DNA of 64,000 nucleotides from positions 1 through 64,000 of the forward strand of contig NZ_JAMOIH010000018.1 of the NCBI RefSeq assembly GCF_024448955.1. Reading direction: 5' to 3'. This document shows positions 36,220 through 45,345 of this stretch, piece by piece. Numbering within the stretch: the stretch's first letter is position 1; each line of letters opens with the position of its first letter. Origin of the DNA: Stutzerimonas stutzeri. Its GTDB lineage: Bacteria; Pseudomonadota; Gammaproteobacteria; Pseudomonadales; Pseudomonadaceae. The notes under the pieces were generated by a model, which saw only the letters and a list, made by a program, of their open reading frames with translations, was not told where the DNA came from and made no database searches. The position numbers were made by a program, and so were the translations under genes.

Positions 36220-38146
36220 ACTGACTTTCGAAGTATCGCTCGTGCCACTCAACCAGCGGCTGCGGTGCGTTGAGCTTCTGGCCGTAAATCACCGAATAGG
36301 TGAGTACGTTCTGCACGTACTGACGGGTTTCATCGAACGGAATGTTTTCCACCCAGACGTCGAATGGCAGATGTTCCGCATTCCGCAGCCATTGGCGGAC
36401 CCGGCCGGGACCGGCGTTGTAGGCAGCGGATGCCAGCACCCGGTTACCCTTGAACTGGCCATAGATCTGGCTGAGATAGGCCGCTCCCAACTGGATATTG
36501 GTGCTGGGGTTGAGCACCTGCTGGTGCGATGACAGCGGTATATCGAAGCGTCTGGCGGTTTCCTTCGCGGTGGCCGGCATCAGCTGCATCAGCCCCGTGG
36601 CACCGACGGGCGAGCGCGCGTCGGCCATGAACGCGCTTTCCTGACGCGTGATAGCGAATACCCAGCTTGGATGAATCTCCCGTGCCTTCGCCGCGTTCAC
36701 CAGGCTGCTGCGATAGGCCATGGGGAAGCGGATATCCAGATCGTCCCAGTATTTCGCCTGGCTGATGGTGCGGATGGCCGGGAAATACCACTCCATGTCG
36801 TAGGCCAAGCGCGCCTGAGCGACCAGTTCATCGCGGCTGAATAGACGGCTGACGTGATACCACTCGCGGCGTCCGTTGACGATCTCGCCACGGGCATGGA
36901 ATTCCATGGCGCGGCGAATCCCCGCCGTATTGCGGACCTTCTGCATCAGCTTCGGATCGAGCGCGAGCGGCTGATGGTTGAGCTTATAAGGCGCCTGGAT
37001 GCGGTCGGCCGAGAGGAAGCCGTAGAAATCGCGCTCGCTGGCGACCGGCTGGTAGAGCGGGATGGCCTGTTTGCCATTGGGTTGTGCCAGTTCAAGGCTG
37101 CGAGCGTTCCAGTAACGCCAGCGATTGCTGTCGGCGAGTTCTCCGGTGAAGCGCTGGATCAGCGCATGGGCATCATCCCAGCGGCCCAGACGCAACAAGA
37201 GCCTGGCCCGCCATTCGCTGACGGTATCGTCACGCAATTCGGGATCGTATTCAGCCATCACCGTCAGGGCACGAGCATCGAAGCGCTTGGCCAAGGTCAA
37301 GCCGATCTGGCGCGCGATCGCCACCTTTTCATCGGTCGAGAACGAAAGGCGTCTGGCGTAGCTGTCGAGCAGCCCGAGCGCCTTTTCCGGGTCTTTGCGC
37401 GCCAGCCGACGCAGGCCGATCGAGACGATATCGCCCATGGCCTGATTCGGCGACATGAAGCGACCAGTTTGGCCCAGCATCTGCGGCTTCTGCGCGACCT
37501 CGACCAGCAACTCGCCTTGGCTCTTCATCGTCGGCAGGCTTTTCACCAGAAAGTTGGCCAAGCCGTAATTACCACTCTCGACCGCCAGTTTGGTGCGCTG
37601 CCAGACCAGGTGTTCGCTGAGCTGGCCGGCGTCGCGCCAGCGCTCGAACAGCGCGTCGCAAGCGTTGTGTTGCGACTTGCCCACCAGCCAGAGACGTTCG
37701 GCCGTCTCGTAGCCTTGCTTCGTCTGTCCGCTGGACAGCTGGTATTGACCGTAAAGGCAGTCCAGCTCGGCGAAATTCATCGCCGGATCATAATGCGCAA
37801 CGAAGGGCCGCCAATCGCCACGGGCTGCCAGCAACCGCAGCCAGCGCAGCTTCATCCAGCTGGCCTGTGGCAGGTCGCCGTGTTCTGCGAGAAACTTTTC
37901 CACCTCGTCATTGCTGGCGGTCTTGAGCCGTGCAGTCAGCTCGTCATAGGCCAGGTAGGGCTCGAGGGGATAGTCTCGAAGCGCGCTGGCGTGACGTCGA
38001 TATGGGCCGCTGTCGCCCTTGGCCAATGCCCGCTTGGCTTCGTCGTAGTACTGACGTTGCTGCTGGAGGCTGGCGGCTTGAGAGGTTTCGACGATTGCAG
38101 CAGTAAACAGAAGGCAGAAACAGATACTGGAGAGTCGACCGCGCAT
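36218..38146 (-). CDS. slt: soluble lytic murein transglycosylase Slt
   Basis: A 642-residue periplasmic enzyme that cleaves peptidoglycan to 1,6-anhydromuropeptides. A signal peptide (cut near SQA-ASLQ) precedes a long helical superhelix (about 30-450, DUF-like U-domain repeats) and a C-terminal SLT domain: the catalytic glutamate is E503 in TRQESAFMADARSPVG, followed by GLMQLMPATAKETARRF, NPSTNIQLGAAYL and AYNAGPGRVRQWL. Architecture and length match E. coli Slt70 and PA3020. It converges on the MOSC gene and diverges from uup. Confidence 0.95.
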   Translation of the reverse strand: MRGRLSSICFCLLFTAAIVETSQAASLQQQRQYYDEAKRALAKGDSGPYRRHASALRDYPLEPYLAYDELTARLKTASNDEVEKFLAEHGDLPQASWMKLRWLRLLAARGDWRPFVAHYDPAMNFAELDCLYGQYQLSSGQTKQGYETAERLWLVGKSQHNACDALFERWRDAGQLSEHLVWQRTKLAVESGNYGLANFLVKSLPTMKSQGELLVEVAQKPQMLGQTGRFMSPNQAMGDIVSIGLRRLARKDPEKALGLLDSYARRLSFSTDEKVAIARQIGLTLAKRFDARALTVMAEYDPELRDDTVSEWRARLLLRLGRWDDAHALIQRFTGELADSNRWRYWNARSLELAQPNGKQAIPLYQPVASERDFYGFLSADRIQAPYKLNHQPLALDPKLMQKVRNTAGIRRAMEFHARGEIVNGRREWYHVSRLFSRDELVAQARLAYDMEWYFPAIRTISQAKYWDDLDIRFPMAYRSSLVNAAKAREIHPSWVFAITRQESAFMADARSPVGATGLMQLMPATAKETARRFDIPLSSHQQVLNPSTNIQLGAAYLSQIYGQFKGNRVLASAAYNAGPGRVRQWLRNAEHLPFDVWVENIPFDETRQYVQNVLTYSVIYGQKLNAPQPLVEWHERYFESQ

Positions 38147-38396
38147 GAGACTTCCGAAGACGGGGGGCAGGAGAAAACTGGGGCTAGCTTAGCTCGGCCA
38201 GTCGGGCAGTTAAACGCGGATTAAGCTCTTGAAACAAACAAAGCAGGAGGTTCCGACGAACGTACGTACGTCCCAGCGAAGCGGCCCTGAATCGGTATCC
38301 AGCGTGACTGTAGGTCGCGTTGAGTGTCGGTACAGGCGCTGTGATCGACAAGCGGGCTCGATGCTCGGCGGCATCGGTGCGACAGGCGCCTTCTGC

Positions 38397-38402
38397 TAGA
38401 AT
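38397..38402 (+). promoter_or_regulatory. possible extended -10 of uup
   Basis: TGCTAGAAT just ahead of the gene contains TAGAAT (38397-38402) with the extended TGn element. It lies 27 bases before the ATG. No good -35 was found at the usual distance, so this rests on the -10 alone. Confidence 0.4.
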
Positions 38403-38428
38403 GCGCGCCCTGTTTCCCGGAGGTAGTC

Positions 38429-40333
38429 ATGACCCTGCTCAAGTTGACCGATGTGTCCCTCGCCTATGGCAACAATCCATTGCTCGATGGAGTGTCCTGG
38501 CAGATTGCGCGGGGTGAGCGGGTTTGCATCATCGGCCGTAACGGGACCGGCAAATCCAGCATGTTAAGCCTGGTCAAGGGCAGCCAGTTGCCGGACGACG
38601 GCGAGATCTGGCGCGCGCCGGGTCTGAAGATTGGCGAATTGCCTCAGGAACTTCCGCTCGCTGACGAGCGCACCGTGTTCGATGTAGTGGCCGAAGGGCT
38701 ATCGGGTGTGGGTCAGCTGCTGGCCGACTATCATCACCTCAGCCAGAACATCCAGAACGAAGCCGATCTGGACAAGCTGATGCACGTTCAGCAGGAGCTC
38801 GAAGCGAAGGACGGCTGGCGCCTGCAGCAGCTGGTCGACAGCACCCTGAGCCGCTTGCAGCTGCCGGCCGATAAAACCTTGGCCGAGCTTTCCGGCGGTT
38901 GGCGCCGACGCGTTCTGCTGGCTCAGGCGCTGGTGTCCGAGCCCGATCTGCTATTGCTGGATGAACCGACCAACCACTTGGACATTGGCGCTATCGCCTG
39001 GCTGGAAGAAGCCTTGACCGGCTTCAACGGTGCCGTGCTGTTCATTACCCACGACCGAGCGTTCCTGCAGAATTTGGCGACCCGCATCCTGGAGTTGGAT
39101 CGGGGCCACATGATCGACTGGAACGGCGACTACGCCAGCTTCCTGGTGCACAAGGAGCAGCAACTGGCGGCAGAAGAAACCGCCAACGCGCTGTTCGACA
39201 AGAAGCTTGCTCAGGAAGAAGTCTGGATCCGCCAGGGCATCAAGGCGCGTCGCACCCGCAACGAGGGGCGTGTGCGAGCGCTCAAGGCATTACGTGCAGA
39301 GCGCAGTGAGCGCCGTGAACATCAGGGCAAGGCCAACATTCAGATCGACGCGGCGGAAAAATCTGGCAAGCAGGTCATCGTGGTCGAGCACGCAAGCTTC
39401 GCTCATCCCGGCGGCGAGCCGCTGATCCATGATTTCTCGATGGTGCTGCAGCGCGGCGACCGCATCGGTTTGCTCGGCGCAAATGGAACTGGCAAGACCA
39501 CGTTGCTCAAGTTGTTGCTCGGCGATCTGCAACCCACCAGCGGCACGGTCGAAGCTGGAACGCGTCTGGAAGTGGCGTATTTCGACCAGCTGCGTCACCA
39601 ACTCGAGTTGGAAAAAACAGTTATCGACAACGTAGCCGAGGGGCGGGACTTCATCACTATCGATGGCCAGAGCCGCCATGTGCTGAGCTATCTCGGAGAC
39701 TTCCTGTTCAGCCCGCAGCGCGCCCGCACGCCAGTAAAGGCGTTGTCCGGCGGAGAGCGGGCACGTCTCTTGCTGGCCAAGCTGTTCAGCAAGCCGTCCA
39801 ACCTTCTGGTACTCGACGAGCCGACCAACGATCTGGATGTCGAAACCCTCGAACTTCTGGAAGAGGTCCTGCTCGGTTTCCAGGGCACAGTGCTGATGGT
39901 CAGCCACGACCGGGCGTTCCTCGACAACGTGGTCACCAGCACGCTGGTATTCGAAGGTAAAGGGGGCGTTCGCGAATATGTCGGCGGCTATCAGGACTGG
40001 CTGCGTCAGGGCGGCTCGCCCAGGCTGCTTGGTGTGGCCGAGGCGAAAGAGGTGAAGGCCGAAATGCCTCCGAGCAAACCCGCGGCGGCGCCCGTCGCTG
40101 AGCCCGCTCCGGCAAAGAAGAAGCTCAGCTACAAGGTGCAGCGCGAACTAGAGGCACTGCCCGGAAAAATAGACGCAGTCGAGAAAACTATCGCTGCGTT
40201 GCAGGCGGAAATTGCGCAGCCAACGTTCTATCAGCAGTCTTCGGAGCGTACTGGCGAAACGATAGCCCGCCTTGAGGCGCAGCAGAAGGAGCTCGACGAG
40301 TTGCTAGAGCGCTGGGCCGAGCTGGAAGAATGA
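38429..40333 (+). CDS. uup: ABC-F family ATPase Uup
   Basis: A 634-residue cytosolic protein with two ATPase cassettes and no membrane segments. Walker A motifs are GRNGTGKSS (near 36) and GANGTGKTT (near 350), with LSGGWRRRV and LSGGERARL signatures and LLLDEPTNHLD and LVLDEPTNDLD Walker B motifs. A charged linker joins the halves. The C-terminal 90 residues, after a proline/alanine linker, form the coiled coil (KKLSYKVQRELEALPGKIDA) that marks Uup rather than EttA or YheS. ABC-F proteins act on ribosomes; Uup also affects transposon excision and binds DNA. It corresponds from memory to PA3019. Confidence 0.93.
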   Translation: MTLLKLTDVSLAYGNNPLLDGVSWQIARGERVCIIGRNGTGKSSMLSLVKGSQLPDDGEIWRAPGLKIGELPQELPLADERTVFDVVAEGLSGVGQLLADYHHLSQNIQNEADLDKLMHVQQELEAKDGWRLQQLVDSTLSRLQLPADKTLAELSGGWRRRVLLAQALVSEPDLLLLDEPTNHLDIGAIAWLEEALTGFNGAVLFITHDRAFLQNLATRILELDRGHMIDWNGDYASFLVHKEQQLAAEETANALFDKKLAQEEVWIRQGIKARRTRNEGRVRALKALRAERSERREHQGKANIQIDAAEKSGKQVIVVEHASFAHPGGEPLIHDFSMVLQRGDRIGLLGANGTGKTTLLKLLLGDLQPTSGTVEAGTRLEVAYFDQLRHQLELEKTVIDNVAEGRDFITIDGQSRHVLSYLGDFLFSPQRARTPVKALSGGERARLLLAKLFSKPSNLLVLDEPTNDLDVETLELLEEVLLGFQGTVLMVSHDRAFLDNVVTSTLVFEGKGGVREYVGGYQDWLRQGGSPRLLGVAEAKEVKAEMPPSKPAAAPVAEPAPAKKKLSYKVQRELEALPGKIDAVEKTIAALQAEIAQPTFYQQSSERTGETIARLEAQQKELDELLERWAELEE

Positions 40334-40419
40334 CAGGCAGCGTGACCGCGATGCATATGGCGAGACCTGGACTGCCATTCAAGACATAACGACATCTGTC
40401 AGCAACGGACGGAGCATAG

Positions 40420-41112
40420 ATGGCAATTGATTACCGCATCGTCCTCGATGAAGAGCATGAGTTCAGCTACCGGATCGAACTGGACCGCGCATACGATCAC
40501 GAGGCAGCGATACAGGCGCCCAAATGGACGCGCCTGGAGCATCAGCAGTGCAATAACTGTCCGTTGAGCCGGGACAACTACAGCCATTGCCCTGCTGCGG
40601 TGGATCTGCATCGTGTCATTGAGGATTTCCAGGGTTTGCCGGCGGTCAAGAAAGCCCAGGTGCGGGTACGCACACCAGAGCGTGAATACAACAAGCTGGT
40701 AGGGCTGGAGGAGGGGCTGCGGGCGCTGCTAGGCGTGATCATGGCCACCAGCGCCTGCCCGGTGCTGGGCAAGCTCAAGCCGATGGCACATCAGCATTTA
40801 CCGTTCGCCAGCAATCAGGAGTTCGTGTTGCGCGCGGTTTCGCTGTACCTGGCACGCCAATATTTCAATCTGCGCGAAGGGCGGCATGCCGACTGGGAGC
40901 TGCGTGGTCTGGTGCGGTCATTTCAGCAGCTGCAGCTGGTCAACCAAGCGTTCTGGCAACGCATCCACGACACCTGCCACGGCGATTCGAACCTGAAGGC
41001 ATTTTTGACCTTCTTCTCGATGGCGTCCAGCCTGACCTATTCGCTGGAAACCCAGCTGAAGAAGATCAGGCCGATGGTGATGAGCGCCGGCGAAAGTGCC
41101 GATCTGGCCTGA
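40420..41112 (+). CDS. DUF6901-type conserved protein with cysteine cluster (PA3017-like)
   Basis: A 230-residue soluble protein. An N-terminal beta region (MAIDYRIVLDEEHEFSYRIE) is followed by a cysteine cluster CNNCPLSRDNYSHCP near residues 45-60, which could bind zinc, and C113 in MATSACPVLGKLKPMAHQHLPF. The rest is mainly helical. From memory it matches PA3017, close to uup in P. aeruginosa as here. There is no known function; metal binding is inferred from the cysteines only. Confidence 0.75.
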   Translation: MAIDYRIVLDEEHEFSYRIELDRAYDHEAAIQAPKWTRLEHQQCNNCPLSRDNYSHCPAAVDLHRVIEDFQGLPAVKKAQVRVRTPEREYNKLVGLEEGLRALLGVIMATSACPVLGKLKPMAHQHLPFASNQEFVLRAVSLYLARQYFNLREGRHADWELRGLVRSFQQLQLVNQAFWQRIHDTCHGDSNLKAFLTFFSMASSLTYSLETQLKKIRPMVMSAGESADLA

Positions 41113-41129
41113 GCCGACTACGGCTCAGG
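41108..41129. terminator. 9-bp stem-loop over the stop codon of the PA3017-like gene
   Basis: CCTGAGCCG and CGGCTCAGG pair exactly across a 4-base loop; the left arm includes the TGA stop. It lies between convergent genes. There is no T-run, so it may be a Rho-type or processing signal. Confidence 0.45.
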
Positions 41130-41146
41130 CGCTGGTGCCGAGAGGG

Positions 41147-41587
41147 TTAGTCGGTCTTCTTCAACCGTACCGCAAGCACGTCACAAGGTGCTCCATGAAG
41201 GATGTCGTTGGCGGTGGAGCCGAGCAATAGCGCCAGACCATGACGCCCATGGCTACCGACCACCACCAGGTCGCAGCCTTGTTCCTTGGCCAGGCGGTGA
41301 ATTTCCTGACGGGGCTGACCATAGGCCAGGTGACGTTGTTCTGCGGTCAGGCCGGGATACCGGTCGGCGAAACCGGTCAAGCGGTCCCGGGCTTGATCGA
41401 ATTGCTGTTGCTGGAGCATCGACAAATCCATCGGAACATCGCCGCCGAACGCCATGGCCATGGGTTCGATGACATGGACGAGCGCCAATTTCGCACCGCT
41501 GGCTGTCGCCAGCGCCTGAGCGCGCGCTACGACCGGATGGCATTCTTCGTTCAAGTCAGTGGCGACCAGAATATGCTGGTAGGTCAT
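41147..41587 (-). CDS. universal stress protein, UspA family
   Basis: A 146-residue cytosolic protein. It opens MTYQHILVATDLNEECHPVV, as UspA proteins do, and has the ATP-binding pattern GSHGRHGLALLLGST with Gx2Gx9GST near residue 116. ATG 41587 is chosen for its AGGAGAG ribosome-binding site and family-type N-terminus; the 55 residues upstream are unrelated. Members protect cells in starvation, oxidative and low-oxygen stress. No operon partner is seen. Confidence 0.93.
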   Translation of the reverse strand: MTYQHILVATDLNEECHPVVARAQALATASGAKLALVHVIEPMAMAFGGDVPMDLSMLQQQQFDQARDRLTGFADRYPGLTAEQRHLAYGQPRQEIHRLAKEQGCDLVVVGSHGRHGLALLLGSTANDILHGAPCDVLAVRLKKTD

Positions 41588-41799
41588 GATGGCTCTCCTG
41601 CTGTGTCCGTATGACAAGTATGGCCTCTTGGCACGCTGTTGAGTGGCCACGGGCCCTTTTTGTTTTTCAGCGTTATACGGCGTTACATGCATGATGACCA
41701 GCGTGTCATTACATCGCTTGATGTCAGCCGAAGGGCTCTCGGCTGTTATCATGCGCGACGTCAGCGCCGGTGTGCGCGTCCGGCCTACAAGAGACTTTC

Positions 41800-42261
41800 A
41801 TGTTCTTACCCGCCAACGAATATTTACTCGCCTGGGCAGCCTATGGGATTGCCGCGTTTGGATGCCTGCTGGTGTGGCTCCGTATTACGCGCTCGATGTG
41901 GCGCTGGCTGCGTGAGCCGCTGAGATTGATCGTCGCTGTGTTATTGCTGACACCGACGATCGTCGATCCCGCCAGAGAGCTGTTCGCCCCGGCCGTCGCC
42001 ATTACCGCCATGGATCTTTTATTCAAAGTGGGAACCAACGCCTGGCGTGCCGTCGCCGATCTGGCGCTCTACGGGCTGATTGCATTCGTGTTGTATGCGG
42101 TGTTCGTCGCTGTGCGCTGGCCGATCGAGCGCCGTTTGCGACAGCGCCGTGCCGAGTCGGCGGCCGAGGAGGATTCTCGCACCTTGCGCGAGCGCCTCGA
42201 GGACGATGGGGATTACCGGCCCGCGAATCGCTATCAGGCGCGGACCGAGCCCAGACTCTGA
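41800..42261 (+). CDS. hypothetical inner-membrane protein
   Basis: A 153-residue protein with three or four hydrophobic segments (LLAWAAYGIAAFGCLLVWL, LIVAVLLLTPTIVD, ALYGLIAFVLYAVFVAV) and a strongly charged C-terminal tail rich in Arg and Glu that is probably cytoplasmic. The family resembles conserved MFS-unrelated small membrane proteins next to the YafJ-like amidotransferase gene in Pseudomonas. ATG 41800 is the family-like start; a possible -10 (TATCAT, 41747-41752) lies upstream. No function can be given. Confidence 0.75.
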   Translation: MFLPANEYLLAWAAYGIAAFGCLLVWLRITRSMWRWLREPLRLIVAVLLLTPTIVDPARELFAPAVAITAMDLLFKVGTNAWRAVADLALYGLIAFVLYAVFVAVRWPIERRLRQRRAESAAEEDSRTLRERLEDDGDYRPANRYQARTEPRL

Positions 42262-42306
42262 GCTGAACCACGCCGCCCTGCAGCAGGACCTATCGGGAGA
42301 TGGCCT

Positions 42307-43089
42307 ATGTGTGAACTGCTTGGCATGAGCGCCAACGTACCGACCGATATCCATTTCAGCTTCACCGGGCTGATGCAGCGCGGCGGCCGTACCGGGCCGC
42401 ATAAAGACGGTTGGGGCATCGCATTCTATGAAGGCCGAGGTTTGCGCCTGTTTCAGGACCCGGTGGCCAGCTGCGAGTCGGAAGTGGCGAAGATGCTTCA
42501 GCACTACCTGATCAAAAGCGAGGTGGTGATCGGCCATATCCGTCATGCCAACGTCGGCAAGGTGGCGCTGGTCAACACCCACCCCTTTGTCCGCGAACTC
42601 TGGGGACAGCACTGGTGCTTCGCTCATAACGGTCAACTTGCCGATTTCAATCCGGAACGTGGTTTCTACCAGCCGGTCGGTGATACCGATAGCGAAGCGG
42701 CGTTCTGCGATTTGCTCAACCGAATACGCACCGATTTTTCCGAGCACGTCGCGGCCGAAGATTTGCTGCCTCGCCTGCTCGAAGCCTGTGCCGATTATCG
42801 TGCCAAGGGCGTATTCAATTGCCTGTTGAGCAACGGGGAATGGTTATTCAGCTTCTGCACGACCAAGCTCGCGCAAATAACCCGTCGCGCGCCTTTCGGC
42901 CCTGCTCAACTGAAAGACGCTGACCTGACCGTGGATTTCACTGCCGAGACCACACCGGACGACGTCGTCACTGTGCTGGCAACCGAGCCGCTGACCGATA
43001 ACGAGCAATGGGATGTACACCAGCCAGGGGAGTGGACGCTCTGGCGGCTGGGCGAATGCGTCGCGCGGGGACGGGTGGAGTCATGCTGA
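42307..43089 (+). CDS. class II glutamine amidotransferase (YafJ-like)
   Basis: A 260-residue Ntn-type amidotransferase. After removal of Met, C2 (MCELLGMSANVPTD) is the nucleophile. GWGIAFYEGRGLRLFQDP, GHIRHANVGKV, THPFVRELWGQHWCFAHNGQLADF and GDTDSEAAFCDLLNRI follow in the order found in the PurF/GlmS glutaminase domain, but no synthase domain is attached. A partner enzyme or a stand-alone hydrolase role is possible. The stop overlaps the next gene by seven bases. Confidence 0.9.
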   Translation: MCELLGMSANVPTDIHFSFTGLMQRGGRTGPHKDGWGIAFYEGRGLRLFQDPVASCESEVAKMLQHYLIKSEVVIGHIRHANVGKVALVNTHPFVRELWGQHWCFAHNGQLADFNPERGFYQPVGDTDSEAAFCDLLNRIRTDFSEHVAAEDLLPRLLEACADYRAKGVFNCLLSNGEWLFSFCTTKLAQITRRAPFGPAQLKDADLTVDFTAETTPDDVVTVLATEPLTDNEQWDVHQPGEWTLWRLGECVARGRVESC

Positions 43090-43631
43090 GAAGTTATCTG
43101 CGGCTCACCCTGTTCGCCTTGGGCCTGCTGGTGGGCGTTCAGGTGCCGGGTTTCATCCAGGCATACGGGAATCACGTCGAGGCTCGTCGACTCGAGGCCC
43201 AGCAGGGCCTGCAAGGTTTTCAGGAAACGGCGGGACGCTTTTTCGAAGGCAACTTGAACGCGCTGGTCGAGCACTATCGCGCCAGTGATGACCCGGTCAT
43301 CCAGAGCGATGCACGCAGCGTCGCTACGTTGGTAGGGCGTGCTCAGCTACTCGATCGCGAGTGGCGAATCATGCAAGGACCCTGGTATGCACGGGCCTGG
43401 CACGTGTTGATAGGTGCTGATCAGGATCTGAGGCGCCGGGTCTGGAGCAGTTACCGCTTCCAGGTTTTGCTGGCGCCTGAGGCAATCGCATGGGGCCTTT
43501 GCTGTGCGTTGCTGCTGGCGTGGATTATCGAAAGTGTCTTTCTGCTGGTTCGCGGGTTGTTATTTCCGCAGCGGCGCCAAGTGACCAGGCGTCGCGTCTC
43601 ACGCTCGGGACGTCCAGGCGGCCCTGTATAG
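43083..43631 (+). CDS. DUF2937 family membrane protein
   Basis: A 182-residue inner-membrane protein with one N-terminal helix (LRLTLFALGLLVGVQVPGF), a periplasmic helical part with coiled-coil character (residues 30-115), and a C-terminal helix (AIAWGLCCALLLAWIIESVF) before a basic tail. This layout fits DUF2937. Its ATG lies inside the end of the amidotransferase gene (seven-base overlap), so the two are co-translated. The function is unknown. Confidence 0.82.
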   Translation: MLRSYLRLTLFALGLLVGVQVPGFIQAYGNHVEARRLEAQQGLQGFQETAGRFFEGNLNALVEHYRASDDPVIQSDARSVATLVGRAQLLDREWRIMQGPWYARAWHVLIGADQDLRRRVWSSYRFQVLLAPEAIAWGLCCALLLAWIIESVFLLVRGLLFPQRRQVTRRRVSRSGRPGGPV

Positions 43632-43667
43632 CCCCGGCCTGAGCGTCCCGGTAGTGCCCCCGGCAGT

Positions 43668-44846
43668 CTATTTCGAAAGGAATTTCATCCCTTCTTCCAG
43701 CCCGCTCAATGTCAGCGGATACATCCGGTCTTCGACCAGGTCGCGGATGATGCCGGTGGAGGATGTATAACCCCAGGTGTCCTTTGGGTAGGGATTGATC
43801 CAGATGAGCTTCTTATACTTTTCCATGAAGCGCTGCATCCAGACGTAGCCGGCTTCCTCGTTCCAGTGCTCGACGCTGCCGCCCGGCTGGGTAACTTCAT
43901 AGGGCGCCATCGCCGCGTCGCCGACGAACACGACTTTGTAATCGGCGCCATATTTGTGCAGCAGATCGAGCGTCGAGGTGCGCTCGGAGGTGCGGCGGAA
44001 ATTATTCTTCCAGACCGACTCGTAGATGAAGTTGTGGAAGTAGAAGTATTCGAGATGCTTGAACTCGGTTTTGCAGGCCGAGAACAGCTCTTCGCAGACC
44101 TTCACGTGGGCATCCATCGAGCCGCCGATGTCGAACAGAATCAGCAGCTTCACGGCGTTTCGCCGTTCCGGTCGCATCTGGATGTTGAGTAGACCGCCGT
44201 CTCGGGCGGTGTGGTCGATGGTGCCGTCCAGATCCAGCTCGTCCTGAGCACCTTGACGGGCGAACTTGCGCAGACGGCGCAAGGCCACCTTGATATTGCG
44301 CGTGCCCAGCTCGACCTGATCGTCGAGATTCTTGTACTCGCGCTGGTCCCAGACTTTCACCGCCTTGCCCTGGCGCTTGCTGGCATCACCGATGCGGATA
44401 CCCTCGGGGTTGTAGCCACCCGAACCAAAGGGGCTGGTGCCCCCGGTGCCAATCCACTTGTTGCCGCCGGAGTGCTTTTCCTTCTGCTCCTCCAGGCGCT
44501 TCTTGAATTCCTCGATCAGCTTGTCCAGCCCGCCGAGCGATTCGATCTTGGCGCGCTCTTCGTCGCTCAACGAGCGCTCGAACTCCTTGCGCAGCCATTC
44601 CTCCGGAATCAGCGCCTCGATGTGCCGATCAAGATTATCCAGCCCATTGAAGTAGGCGCCGAAGGCACGGTCGAACTTGTCGAAGTGGCGCTCATCCTTG
44701 ACCAGGATGGCTCTCGACAAATAGTAGAACTCGTCCATATCGGCAAAAATCACGTTGTGTTTCAACGCGTTGATCAGATCGAGCAGCTCACGTACCGATA
44801 CCGGCACCTTTGCGGCACGCATCTCATTGAACAGGCCAAGCAGCAT
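43668..44846 (-). CDS. VWA domain protein (CoxE-like), partner of MoxR ATPase
   Basis: A 392-residue soluble protein. The N-terminal part is helical (MLLGLFNEMRAAKVPVSVRE), and the middle has a glycine-rich GNKWIGTGGTSPFGSGGYNP stretch. The VWA domain has a metal-binding MIDAS beginning LLILFDIGGSMDAHVKVCEE, which is the DxGxS form, then VVFVGDAAMAPYE. It belongs to the CoxE/DUF58-like proteins that work with MoxR AAA+ ATPases to mature or insert metals in enzymes. MoxR is encoded 500 bases upstream on the same strand with a GFA gene in between. ATG 44846 has an AGAGGA site. Confidence 0.88.
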   Translation of the reverse strand: MLLGLFNEMRAAKVPVSVRELLDLINALKHNVIFADMDEFYYLSRAILVKDERHFDKFDRAFGAYFNGLDNLDRHIEALIPEEWLRKEFERSLSDEERAKIESLGGLDKLIEEFKKRLEEQKEKHSGGNKWIGTGGTSPFGSGGYNPEGIRIGDASKRQGKAVKVWDQREYKNLDDQVELGTRNIKVALRRLRKFARQGAQDELDLDGTIDHTARDGGLLNIQMRPERRNAVKLLILFDIGGSMDAHVKVCEELFSACKTEFKHLEYFYFHNFIYESVWKNNFRRTSERTSTLDLLHKYGADYKVVFVGDAAMAPYEVTQPGGSVEHWNEEAGYVWMQRFMEKYKKLIWINPYPKDTWGYTSSTGIIRDLVEDRMYPLTLSGLEEGMKFLSK

Positions 44847-44895
44847 GGCAATCCTCTGGGAGTGCCGTCGTGGCGGCACCTTTGCGTGTGATGGA

Positions 44896-45294
44896 TCAGC
44901 GCTCTTCGTCGTGTTCCGCGAGTCCGTCACGGATCGCGTACCAGTCAGCCTTGGAGCCGACATAGATATGTTCCTGCGGCGGAACCGGCAGCGGTGAATC
45001 GAGCGTGCCGGCCGCGACGCCGAGCTCGTGCTCGCGATTGTCGACGAATTGCAGGTTGGAGCCGCAGCGGATGCAGAACGTCCGCGTCACGTGTTCGGAA
45101 GAGTGGTAAACGCCCAACTGGTCCTTGCCGGACATGAAGTGAAAGGCTTCCAGCGGTACGCTCGCGTAGGTCGCGAACGCAGCGCCGTGTGCCTTGCGGC
45201 ACATCTTGCAGTGGCAGTGGGTCAGCTCGTTGATCGGTGCGTCGATGCGGTACCGCACGACGCCGCAGAGGCAACTACCGGTATGCGTTTGCAT
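44896..45294 (-). CDS. GFA (CENP-V/GFA) family zinc protein
   Basis: A 132-residue cytosolic protein. The zinc-binding cysteines of the glutathione-dependent formaldehyde-activating fold are present: SCLCGVVRYRI (C8, C10), HCHCKMCRKAHG, and FCIRCGSNLQF. The last segment includes the conserved GTLDSP. Despite the family name, most members have unknown substrates; a formaldehyde role is not shown. It lies between the MoxR and VWA genes on the same strand with short gaps (about 50 bases each side), so co-transcription is likely. Confidence 0.92.
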   Translation of the reverse strand: MQTHTGSCLCGVVRYRIDAPINELTHCHCKMCRKAHGAAFATYASVPLEAFHFMSGKDQLGVYHSSEHVTRTFCIRCGSNLQFVDNREHELGVAAGTLDSPLPVPPQEHIYVGSKADWYAIRDGLAEHDEER

Positions 45295-45320
45295 GGCTCT
45301 TCTCCAGTAATGTGACGCGG

Positions 45321-45338
45321 CGGCTCCGCCTGGAGCCG
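45321..45338. other. 7-bp stem-loop between moxR-like and GFA genes
   Basis: CGGCTCC and GGAGCCG pair across a 4-base loop in the 51-base gap. There is no T-run, so it would weaken or fine-tune rather than stop read-through. Confidence 0.4.
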
Positions 45339-45345
45339 TCGCCGT

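Noticed and set aside
36854..38224. 456-codon frame antisense to slt
   Set aside because: slt has a full set of family motifs on the other strand; the antisense frame has none and is a product of high-GC codon use.
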